This document shows, piece after piece, positions 1-11,309 of a DNA stretch of 64,000 nucleotides; position 1 is the first letter of the stretch, and every line of letters begins with the position of its first letter. The notes beneath the pieces are model-generated. The model had not been told where the DNA came from. It worked only from the letters and a program-made list of their open reading frames with translations, and ran no database searches. Location: assembly GCA_007258455.2 (NCBI GenBank), contig VDFB02296724.1, positions 62,001 through 126,000 on the forward strand, in the 5' to 3' direction. The DNA is from Sequoia sempervirens (Eukaryota; Streptophyta; Pinopsida; Cupressales; Cupressaceae). The position numbers and the translations under genes were made by a program.

Positions 1-1485
1 TCACTCACTTGCGAGTGCCCTGTGATGTCCGTGATTTTCTCTGCACGGTGTGTTTGTACAATGGATTACATATATATATGCATGTTATTTGTTTGGTTGC
101 AGGATTGTAGGTACATGACATCGACTCCACCTGGTTACTCAGGTCTAGCATGTCAAGACTCAACGGAAATGTTGATTGGGAGGTAGTAACATGGTTCATC
201 CTAGTCTAGTCTTTAACCCAGTCACAGTACTTTGTCAGTTTTAGTTCGGAGTCATAGATTGTCTTGTTTGTTCCTGTTTGGATTAATTGCTTTGAAAGGA
301 AAATCTTGTCATTTTAATGATAGTTATTATTCTTTAATTTACTGTTGTTTAAATTAATTTTTAAATGTTAAAGAAATAAGTTTTACATGTTATTTAATTA
401 ATTAATTAGTTCGTTTGGTTAAATAATTTGATCATTAAGATTAAATTCATTTAATTAAATAAATTAATTGATTAAATTAAAATTGTTTTAAATGTGTGTG
501 AATAGATTTAATTTTAAATTAATTATTATTTTGGAAATGGCATTTTTAATTGTAAATAAATTTTGTATTTTTGAAAATTGGAAATTTTAAATAAATTAAA
601 AGCATGCAAATTTTAAAAGTGGAGGATAGGAAAGATTACCGGGAAGTTGTTGAAGATATTTTCTTCTTCTCGACATGTGTGCCGGTTAAATTTATTGTTT
701 ATGGTTGAGGAATTTCTCGGAGGTTATCTGGGATTTGGGAAAACACAGAAGTTTATCTTTTTTTCTTCACGGGAAATAAAAATATAGTCTGCTGTTAAAA
801 TTTCTTTGAAAGTGTTTTGTGATATCCCTTGGTATTATTGTATATTTGTGGAAGTTCTCTAGTTTGCATTTTGGGAATTGGTATTCGGGAAAGGTTTTGG
901 AAGCTATAGGCAACTGAGGCTCTCATCACTAGACGAATTTCTAAAGCTAAGGAAACAGGTATTTCCCTTGTGTTTAAATTTGTTGTTTTTGAAAAAGAAT
1001 GTCTAAGAAAAGAAAATTTAATTTTATTAAAATTTCTGTATTTCTCAGGAAAAATTATTTACTGTATATTTTCTAAAAGGATTTGTAGATTTCTTAAATA
1101 TTTATGAAAACTTCCTCTCTCTGTAGAAAATATTTAAATTAGTGAAGGGAAATTATTTTAATGGGTGAATGAATTTGGAAACCTCTGGGTAAATTAGTGT
1201 TGATTGGAAATATTTGTGTGTATTTTCCAGTAAAACCCAGTAGAAATTTTTACAATTTCCCCATTTGAAAACTTTGTGAAAATTTGTATATATATATATA
1301 TTTATACATATATTCTTTCATATATAAATTGGATTGAAGAAATTTTTATATTCTAAAAAAAATTGAGAGATCGCCGTACAGGCATATTTGTGTATTGAGT
1401 TTAAAAAAAAGATGAATTTCGGTAATCGCCGTACAGCGAAAGTCATAGAAAATTCGTTTAAAAAAAATAAATTTTAATGTTTTGG

Positions 1486-1585
1486 GGAGGGCCGAAACCC
1501 TCCCCATTTTCCATATGGGTGGGCGCAGCCACCATGGCTGCGTCCTCCCCACAGGGAGGCTGCGGCTGGAGCTGCGAGCTTCATA
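1486..1585. repeat. GC-rich pocket with short hairpins
   Basis: About 100 bases of high GC content stand out in a very AT-rich background. GGGGAGGG and CCCTCCCC face each other across a 6-base spacer, and GCAGCC faces GGCTGC shortly after. Just upstream, the string ATCGCCGTACAG occurs twice (near 1370 and 1426). No reading frame explains it. Confidence 0.5.
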
Positions 1586-1658
1586 AAGTTTAATTTTATT
1601 TAAAGTTTCAAATGTAAATATTGTGTATTATGTTTAAAATTTGATTTTGTTTTATTCT

Positions 1659-1664
<6 letters not shown>

Positions 1665-1723
<59 letters not shown>
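1665..1723. repeat. (AT)n microsatellite
   Basis: About 58 bases of almost uninterrupted TA repeats with one TTTA interruption. Further TATA-rich strings follow to about 1810. Confidence 0.9.
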
Positions 1724-3029
1724 GAATATGAATATATATTAGTAGGAATAATATAATAATTTATATATATTTATATTTATATATAAACATATATGTATAT
1801 ATGTTTGTATATAAATATTTGTAAGATTTGTGATTTATTAAGTTTTAGATAAATGATTTTGGTATTTTTAAAAAATATTGCATGTAAATTTTAAGATTAG
1901 ATATTTTTAAAAATAGTAAGATCGAAAGAGAAAATATAGAATATACTTTAATGTGAATTTGAGAAAATCAAGAAATAAATTAAATGAAACAATTTCTTTT
2001 ATTGTTTTAAGAAAATATTTTTAATTAAGATGATTTATTTCTTGTTATTTTTGACTGAATTGAATGGATTTAGTAAATCCAAATGATAGTTTACTATTGA
2101 GCTTTAATTTGCTTAAAATAGTATTTTCTCTTTTATTGGTCAATTTGGGAATGCTTTAGATGTACAAGTCTTCCAGACTAGTTGTATAACATGGGGCTTG
2201 TGATTGTTTAAGTTGAATTTTTGTGTTGGCTAAGGTTGTGTACATGGAATTTACATGGTGTATAGATACCTGATTTTATGAACATAGTCATTGATGTTTG
2301 TTATGAAAAGTGTAAAATTGTATGTTGTATGTTTGTACACCTTGTTGCCTTAGTCAGGGAAACTTAGATTCCTTTGTTATGTTTAGGGGAGTGGCTCTGT
2401 GTGAGGGCCGACACACAAAGTGGTGTCAGGGTAACTTACAAAGAGTTAGTAAGTCAGTGATAACTAAATAACACAGTAGTTAGATTAAAATCCTTAATAA
2501 GATGATTATGCCTCACTTATGGACTCTTGAGCTAGTTCAGTCTTGAGTATAAGATGAGAAGGCTTAGAATGGAAAATCAATATCTTGTTACTTTAAAAGA
2601 TATTCGATTCTGCAATAGATTGCAAATGGGGCTGGGTTTCGTAAGAGGTTACCAGGGTAACCCAAGTTGGGGGCCAGAACCTAGGAAGAAACACCAGGGT
2701 AACCTTTACAATATTGTGATGACACTCCACCTAAAATAATAGTTTACCTTGTGTACTTAGCACATTTGATTGTCTTAATTCTGGAAGCAATGTAACCATC
2801 AGTTAGTTATGTACTTGTGTCTAGGGTGAATAGGTTATGTCTAAGTAACCATATTACTATCTCCTAGCACGTGGGGTGGACCTACGAGTACCACATGGTT
2901 GGGTGGAACGTGCACCTTACTCCGTTGGGTCCCCAGTTTATGATCATGGCAACGAGAGCTTCATGGATGGAGAGCTCATACTTGGATACATATGTGTACT
3001 TCTTTATTGCATTATTGGAAATCTTGTAT

Positions 3030-3395
3030 TGTAACATCCCTCAATTGTATATGAGGTGAACATTTGTAAAATGTAATTGTAACTATTATTGATCTACCTC
3101 ATCAGATGAATGAGTATTGTAATATCTTTTCAAATGCAATGTAAGAATCATATTTGTACTTAATACTATCTTGAATGGAATTCAAATGATATGCAATGTT
3201 TACTTTTAAGTTTATGATTAATGAAATATATGTAATGTGAAATACTAAAGTCGTCTATGGAACCTCAAGTAGTGTACCGTCACGTAACTTAGAGAATGCA
3301 CGCAACTAATTAAGTTAATATTATTACTTTTAATTTTTTTTTTCACTTTTATACACAATTGCAACATTCCTTAGGTTATAAGACGGGGCATTACA
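3030..3395. repeat. Possible LTR remnant ending in GGGGCATTACA
   Basis: The segment begins TGTAACATCCC and ends GGGGCATTACA, the TG...CA form and near-complementary ends typical of plant Ty3/gypsy LTRs. No 5-bp target duplication is visible at these borders, and no second copy is in the window. It may be a solo LTR with mutated borders, the end of a longer LTR, or chance. Confidence 0.3.
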
Positions 3396-5648
3396 ATTCA
3401 TAATAAATTGACCATAGGTTCCTTCATAATAAAGATTTCTCACTCATCTCATGGCTTGAGAATGATTAACATTTAGCATCAACCGCTTACTATATTCATC
3501 CCTTTAACAATAACTGGTCCTGAACCTGACTGGGGGAAATTATAGACTTTGAGTCTCGAAAGGATTTTACACATGGTATCAAAGGACATTATCACAATAA
3601 AATCTAAACATCCAAATATTCCTTGAAAATTGAAAAAATCAAAACATTCTATAAAATCTAAAAACATTCAAATACTCCTTGAAAAATACAAAGCACTCAT
3701 AAAACATGTCAAAATAGTCAAAAATAGAATTGACAATCAAGCACGTGCTAATATTAGTCCAAATAATCAAACTACGTAGCCTCTACGTGTATATGTAGGA
3801 AAGGCTATCAATGATGAGCCCCCAAGTCCTAAGTCTGTCCCTTAGGGTCTCGTCATATTAAATTATCTTCCATCACTATCCATATTTCATAATAAAACTA
3901 GCCCTTGTCAAGAACTGACATGTAGGTAAAACACAAATGAAACATCTTCTAGAAAATAGGCTTAAAAAATCATGGAATAACATATGAAACTACCAAACTA
4001 GCCTTTAACTTAGTTGATCAATTGTATATGTACCTATCAGTGTTACCTATCTTATCAAAAAATCATTTTTCTACTAGGTTGTTGCATTATCGAAACTAGA
4101 CCTAGCGTCCTACACACGATGTTTCACTCCTTGAATTAGACACAATCTTTTGAATCATATCAAACATATATGTGGACAAGAAGATCTAAATGGCTATGGA
4201 CTTGTTTGGTCTAGTTAAGTCTTATATTATTTGATTTATCTTATGTCATGTTCCTATGCTACTTGAGGATATCCACATGGATTAGAGGAGAGATGACGGA
4301 TCATGATGTTTCTTTCTATTGATTTTTGTTTGTGGTTTGTCTTGATAATATGATTGGGGAAAATAAGGTCCTTGTGTGTGATTGAGGTTCCATTGGGCAT
4401 AATCAAAACATCCTATGCAAGTCAAAGGTCAGATAACACTTCCTTGCATTAGGGTTAACATGCTCTATGGTTACTTCCTCACATATTCCAACAAGGTTCT
4501 ATTGTTACTAGTATGAATATGGGCAATCCTTGTCTAATGTGTTTGAATATTTGACAACCAATACTAACATCACCAAGGTTTGTCTCAACTTGGTGTACAC
4601 ATATCCACTTGTCCATATATCCATATGTTTAGGCAAATGGAAACAAAATACGTCATTAAAATTCATGCTTTGGTGTGCATACATCCACTTGTCCCATAAT
4701 AAGACTCTATGATGATAAAATGTGCACTACTGAAAGCTCAAATACTATTAATCATACATCAATGTTGATTTGGATGGATGTTTCATCTAACCATTCTTCA
4801 CTCCTTACTAATTATTTCTTCTTCATAAAATTTATTCTATCGGTCCTCACAGTCATCTCGGTGGTGTGCTATGACACACAAAAGCAAATGCATTAGCATA
4901 ATCATCCTGCATGCATAATCATGTTAGAGCATCATCATCCCAATGCATATAGGTCATATATACTACATAAAAATACAAAAAATAGATAGCATTACATTAC
5001 ATTTTAGAATCATTATCCACATAGAATCATACAAAACATGACATAACATGTCATAAACATATAATGTCATCCTGCATTTAGATCATATAAGCATTTTAAT
5101 CCCATCATAAATCATAAGCATTAGATATCCATACATCACATTATGCCATACATATAAGCATAAATCAAATATCATGAGCATCCATACATACATTAGCATA
5201 AGAATACATCATATAGGAACCACCATATAGAAATAAAATGCATAACATAGATAACATCACATAGAAACATGTATGTAACACATAAAATATCATGTAGTCA
5301 CTGCCAAAAATGATCTCATATATATCAAAATGTGTCATAGTACAAAAGTGATATGTTTGTAAAAAATAGAGCTCATAGGCTTGATCAAAATATACATATG
5401 TCCATATACAAAATACATCAGGATATCTTGAGCTTCCCCTATTCTCATGTCCTAGGAGGTAATATCCTCTCTGGATCCATACCCTGATGGCCTGATTTGA
5501 TCTCTAACTAGCAATGGAGGTGGATAAGGTGACATTTGAGGACCTGATACTGCCCCACTACTACCTGATCTACATGAATGTGATTGGCTCTGGGACCTAC
5601 TCTTAGTACAACTCGGTGCCCTCTATGATGGTGACACCATACCCTTTG
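3396..5648. other. No recognisable gene; one tRNA-Met PBS-like string
   Basis: Only short frames without recognisable domains occur. At 3574-3585 the string TGGTATCAAAGG resembles the copia primer-binding site (TGGTATCAGAGC), and it follows TTTTACA, a plausible LTR end. No LTR body or gag could be attached to it, so it is recorded as a weak hint. The minus strand at 5455-5640 reads as a Ser/Arg/Pro-rich stretch of unknown meaning. Confidence 0.4.
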
Positions 5649-5962
5649 AATAAATTTACACTTTTAACTTTTTTATAGTCAAAATGGAAAAAGTTGAAAG
5701 ATTTCATAACTTATGTCACACTAATAATACTATTCACAACTATAAATTAATTTTGATATTTAAAAAATAAAATTTATTCATTGACTCACAATCCTTTAAT
5801 AAAAACAATTTCATAATCAAAATAATGACATGAAAATAAGTTTACACTATTAATTTTTTATAATCAAAATGCAAAAAGTTAAAAAGATTTCATAACTTAC
5901 GTTACACTAATAATACTATTCACAACTAATAGAATGCTAAATGAATTAATTTTGATATATAT
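5649..5962. repeat. Direct repeat of about 115 bp, two copies
   Basis: Copy one (about 5649-5762) and copy two (about 5836-5962) share a run of blocks: TTTACAC, a TAGTCAAAATG-like block, AAAAAGTT, GATTTCATAACTTA, and CACTAATAATACTATTCACAACTA. They are separated by about 75 bases. Function is unknown; it looks like an old local duplication. Confidence 0.7.
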
Positions 5963-8225
5963 ATTTTTTTTATAAAAATATCAACTAATAAAACTATTAA
6001 TATTCATCCAAGTCTAACCTATCATTGATTTTTTTAACATCAACTAATAAAGCTCAGTGTAGTAAAAAAGTTATAATGTTGACACCCTAGACTTAAATGA
6101 CCAAAATCCCTAACAAACAATACTGATTTGAGATTAGATATCAATTCATCCACTAATGTCATAATCAGATATCAATTCATCCACTAATGTCACAATCTAA
6201 TCAGATATCAATTTATAACAATCACAAAGTGCCTTCAATCAATTAAAAAATAAGACTTTTTGGCTCCAACAAATCTGCATCTCATAAAATCATGCGCTAA
6301 AAAGTCAAGATCACTCACCTTCATATCTAATGTATGCAATAGTAATGAACCCCAAAAGCCCTAGAAAACGTGGGCTTAGGTAAGTACCATCAATTTTTCA
6401 AATGTCACCTTCCAACTATTTGAAAGATAATATGCGTATTGGTCCTTCACACATTTAAAATCATACCACATTTGCCAATTGGAAGTCACCACATGGATGC
6501 CACTTTTTCATTTAGGCTCTACACTGACAGACTAGGCTACTCATTTAACAAATGAATATGCATAAAATTTCAAGTCCGTTGGGCCCTCTAAACTTAAACT
6601 TGTCAAATCAATTTCCAATCGTGGATTGAACATATGCAATGCTTTCTAGGCCTCAAAGCTTCAACTAATCTTGACCTAAACTCTATCAACTTGCTCCAAA
6701 TACAAAAGCCTAAGAATGTGAGATAATTTCAATGAGCCTTAATTTGATCTTGGTTCTAAAAAAACTTAAGACTCTCATATTTTAAGAATTTTATTGAAAA
6801 TATCACAAGATTATACAATTAAATTCAAAAGAATTCAAATGATTTTGCACTCCCTAGGTTTAAAACTTTAAGGATTTAAGTGAGGTCCATGGGAGAACAT
6901 AAGATTCAGAAAAAACTTCAAGAAATGGAAGGTAAAACATAGGTCACCATGACATCTAGCATGAATACTTTATTGAAAGGGAAAAAAGTCATGGTACTAA
7001 GGGCATAACAATGAGCTAAATAAAGAGCTAGAACAAGGACTTAAATAGTCTTTTTAAGATTAGGGTCTAATAGAAGAGCATAGTTTGGTATTAATTTATA
7101 AGACTAGGTTTTAATAGAAGACCATAGATTGCTATTAAGAGTTAGAATTAGGGCATGTGAGAAATAGATGTCTAACAAATTTTTTAATTGAAAATAAATA
7201 AATATTTTTATATTGATTATTTGTTATTAGTTAAAATAAAATAAAATAGATTTATATTCTACTTATTTATTTATGAATTTATTTATTAGAAAAATTCTTA
7301 AATACATAACACTATTTGATAATATATTCATGTATATGCATACATAATATTTAAATAGATATTATATAATTACAAATATAAATATATGAAACTATTAAGA
7401 AATAAAATAGTTACCTAGATCTAAATGAAATATAAAGTAAATAATGTTAAAAAGAGTTATTAAGTAAATAATAGATTTTAAAGGTTTAAGCAAATTAAGT
7501 TGGATAAAAGATAGGAAAAGAGTGAAACAATGGTATACATGTTTTATTATTACAATATGAAATATATTTAATGTTTATCTTTTTTCATAAATTAAACAAA
7601 TACAAAAAAGTAATTGTATTATGGAATAAAATAATTTTAATGAAATAATTATATAAATAATACTTTTAAAATAATTGTATGATTAAATATAATAAATAAG
7701 TAACTCTTAATTAAATAAAATAGTTCTAATAAAATAAAAGTAAAAAATATAAATAAAATAAAAATATTTTAAAAAAATTGGAATTAGTGTGTTGTATAAA
7801 TTTATAGTAAATAAAACAAAAAATAAAATAGAAGTATTACAAAAAATTATAGATATATTAAATACATCTATCTAAAATATGTCCATATCAATCTCAAAGC
7901 ACCTATAATAATATTTTTTGCTATCTTTTAGATTGATGTATTTAAGGTATCTATGTTATTTATGTCAAGAGGATTAATTAAAATAGCAACATATGTATAA
8001 AAATATTGATGAAAAAAATATCGCTCATAAATGATTTTCGTTAATAGAAAGATAGAAAAATAGATTAAAATGAAAAGAAAGAAGGAACCAAATCAACAAA
8101 AGAATGAACTAACAAGAAATTATCACATAAATGTTAAAATAGTAACAATAAAATAATAAAGAATACCAAAGGAGACACCCCAATAACACTAGCCAAAATT
8201 AGACTCATGGTGCCCTAGTAGGAAG
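5963..8225. other. No gene seen; AT-rich spacer
   Basis: Very AT-rich sequence with no recognisable coding potential on either strand. A short tandem duplication of about 30 bp (unit AGATATCAATTCATCCACTA plus flank) occurs at 6136-6200, with a third partial unit. The rest, especially 7150-8050, is low-complexity A/T sequence. Confidence 0.7.
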
Positions 8226-8228
8226 AAG

Positions 8229-8870
8229 AAAATGATATTTAACACATGGCTAGAAGGAAAAATAAAAACTAGAATGGAGGCTCAAGGTGGCAGGGGCAAA
8301 TGCAATACTAGAAGAAAAATCAGTGGAGAGTTCAACAAGGTGAGCATTGACTATATCAAGAGAAGAATTGGAAAGTGCAAGAAGGAATCTACAAGAAATG
8401 GTTTTTGTAAAATGGGAAAATGCATGGACCACCATGGAAAGACTTCAAAACTGGATAGAGGAACAATAGGATCCAAATATCACAATAAGATAGCTACCAA
8501 AATGATTCATCCTAGTTTAATACGAATTAGAGAAGACGAAAAAACATTTTGAAATCATGGCCTTTGGTGATGGATGGGTAAGGTTTTACATGAAGGACTA
8601 GGTTCCAAATTTTGATCTATTGAAGCATGTAATCTCCAAGGCCCTAATGTGGATTATATTATAAAACATGTGAGTAGAGTATTATAATGAGCTAACCCTT
8701 GTGAACATGGGAAATTTCTTAGGCATGTTCACTAAGGAAAATGAATAAATAGGTTGGAATGTGTATTAGAATCTACCTATACATTGACTTGGAAAATATA
8801 TGCCATACTTAATAGAGAACGGGCTAGAGACTAAGATGTGGAAACTAAAGGTAGAAATGTAAGGGCCCTC
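8229..8870 (+). pseudogene. Broken DUF4283-like reading frame (LINE/retroelement ORF1 type)
   Basis: One plus-strand frame first reads as a charged, probably coiled-coil stretch (ESARRNLQEMVFVKWENAW, MERLQNWIEEQ). It continues through EIMAFGDGWVRFYMKD, a stop, PNFDLLKHVISKALMWIIL and VEYYNELTLVNMGNFLGMF. The order GDGWVRFY - PNFD - W(I/V) - EYYNE - L..MGN.LG..., followed in another frame by RIYLYIDL, is the layout of DUF4283 domains found in plant LINE-like and other retroelement ORFs. At least five in-frame stops and a frameshift make it non-functional. The family call is from motif memory and remains tentative. Confidence 0.4.
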
Positions 8871-9070
8871 ACCCTACTCCAAAGAATTCTCATCATACAA
8901 GCACACACCTACGGGTTGTAAAATCATAAAATTGTAGACCTCCTCTAATATCTAGAAGAATATGGAAAATAATAAGAACCAAAATATTATCAATGTTATC
9001 TTTGAATCATCCAAGAAAAATGTAGAAACAACCAAGCTAGGTTAACCTCAAAGACCTTAAACTAGTGGTT

Positions 9071-10441
9071 GTTGCACACTTGAAATATTGAGAGGGGGGG
9101 GGTGAATTAGTATTCACTAAAATTCATTAACTTCATAAAATTTAAACATTCATTCAATGCATCATATTAAACTTGATGTAATGGAAAGGAACATAGAAAG
9201 CATGCATCACATCAAAGAACACAAGAACACTAGATTTATGTGGATAACGCAAAGAGGGAAAAACCACTGTGAGGATTAGCTCACAATATATTATAATCGG
9301 TTACAATATTTAAAACATAATGGCAGACTCACTGTCCAAAAAGAGAATGGATCACTACCCAAAACAAAAAGAGATAGAAGAAAGGGTGGCTCACTACCAA
9401 TGATGAACTACTAACAATGCTTCTAACATATGCTAAAGATACAATTCCACTAAAGCTCATAAAACTAACTTAACACACTTCATACTTCACCACAACTATG
9501 ATTCACACTTCTCTCTGCACCAAATCTCACACACAGACACACTACACACTCTATCCACACCTTCACACAATGAATCAACCTTGTGTATATGCTGCAACTA
9601 TCCAAAACATTAATTAGGTTGGCCTAATTAGACGTACTATGCACCACATACCTTGTCGGCCTAAAACATCAACATACATGCCTTATGGAATGAACCAAGA
9701 CATGTACACCACAAAAATAGGTCAACTTGAACCATAATACTCCTATGATACTGCTTCATACATAATTTAACTCCCCATGACCCAAAAATACTTAGGTCAA
9801 CACTAGATAGCAAAATTGGTGAAGTAATAATAGAATGAACCAACTGTTCACTCACAACTAGACACACAAACCACCAAAATGCTTTCCACTTGGAACATAC
9901 ACACTAATGACATCCAAAAACACTTCCTCAGGTCCACACAACAAAATATTATCTATGGTGGAATGCAAAACATTCCAACATACACTTTGTCACTGAAACT
10001 CTGTCATTTCCAGAGTCGATAATCTGTCAACACTATTTTCAATTGCAAAAGACATCAAGTCTTGAAAATTAGGATTTAGCCTCTTCCAGCACACAACAAC
10101 ATTACTTTAAAATTATATAACCATATTCTTCATAGTGGAGCAATGTAGACCTCAAAACTGGTTCACTAAACATTGAAATTGCACTCCAAGACTTAGACAA
10201 TTATCCAAACCATTTGGTCTTCTTTGGACCAACACTTTTGCATCTCTATTATGGGTTTCCATTAATGAAAACACCATATACTGTCATTCTCATAAATATT
10301 CATTAATCTCCCCACTCAACAATCTCTTCACATCATCATGCTCATGTTACCAACAATCTCCTCAATGACAAGCAAACTTCCAACTTGATCTCCCTCTTTG
10401 TCATTGATGGAAACATGATCTCAAAATTATTAAACTAATCA
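9071..10441 (-). repeat. 3' LTR of the 9-17 kb element
   Basis: On the plus strand it begins TGTTGCACACTTGA and ends CTAATCA, giving TG...CA on the element strand. About the first 810 bases align well with the other LTR from 16239: shared blocks include ATTCACTAAAATTCATTAAC, GAACACAAGAACACTAGATT-type and ATGAATCAACC strings. It is preceded on the element strand by a polypurine tract. About 1.37 kb. Confidence 0.75.
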
Positions 10442-10456
10442 AACTTCCCCCCCTTT
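10442..10456 (-). other. Polypurine tract
   Basis: The minus strand reads AAAGGGGGGGAAGTT directly before the TGATTAG start of the 3' LTR. This is the plus-strand DNA priming site expected at this point of an LTR element and fixes the orientation as minus. Confidence 0.75.
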
Positions 10457-11309
10457 GACATCAAGGGAAAAGGGCTTAATGTATCAGACTTCCCATATTA
10501 CACCAACTACTCCAATTATTTTCCTCTTTGCAAATATATATGTATATACATGTGAAATAGCTCCCCCTTACTGCTTTATTCCTATACTCAACACTTCTCC
10601 AATAATTTATATTAGGGAGACTCCCCCTAATAATGTTATTCAAAAAAATTGACCAAAAATGTATTGCAAGACTCTAATACTTCCGCGTATGTACATAAAA
10701 ATTAGAAATTGCATAAAAAAATATAAATGTACACAATCAACTGGAAGAGGGTAAAGTACCCTTGTAGGAAACCTTCAATTTTGTAAGGTGTGTCTCCTAG
10801 TCCTTCTTTCCTATCTTCCAATCCTTATTGGAAAAGGAAATCAAGTTGCACTAGATCTCAATATGAATAAGATCTTCTGCTTCATCTGGGTAGAAGGCAT
10901 CGAGTTTTTTCGTGTCATATTATCTGCAATTGCTAACACTCCAGTCAAGGTTGTAAGCCTTGCACTTACCAGATCCCTAAGTTAACAATACTACATTATT
11001 ATCTTTTCCTTTTTTTCTTGTAGTTGGAAAAATTGCCCATGCAAATTCTCTATTGATTTCCTTGTTGCACCATTTGCATCATTGGCTGGATCATATGCAC
11101 TGGAGGCTTGAGAAATTGTGAATCTATTGAGTCCATTTGGTCCTTAATGCTCCTTGTAGAATTAGGCCATTTTAAGAAAAATTAAAACAATTTTTTGTTT
11201 CATCTAAGCATTTTTGTGCATCTCTCAAATTCCCTGGCAGTTTACCATATGCAACATTGCATTTATCAGATACTTAAATCAATTTCCTATCATTGACCTT
11301 TTTTTCCAT

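Larger units (their letters stand above)
1..3029. other. AT-rich non-coding sequence, probable old retroelement DNA
   Basis: No open frame here resembles a known protein. The stretch is AT-rich, with a GC-rich hairpin pocket and a long AT microsatellite. Its texture, with long non-coding sequence leading to a GGGGCATTACA-type end near 3.4 kb, suggests the degenerate tail or LTR of a gypsy-type retroelement. This is inference only: no partner LTR, primer site or pol sequence was found in the window. Confidence 0.3.

Noticed and set aside
3574..3585. TGGTATCAAAGG as a working copia primer site
   Set aside because: No LTR partner, gag or PPT could be linked to it; kept only as a hint.
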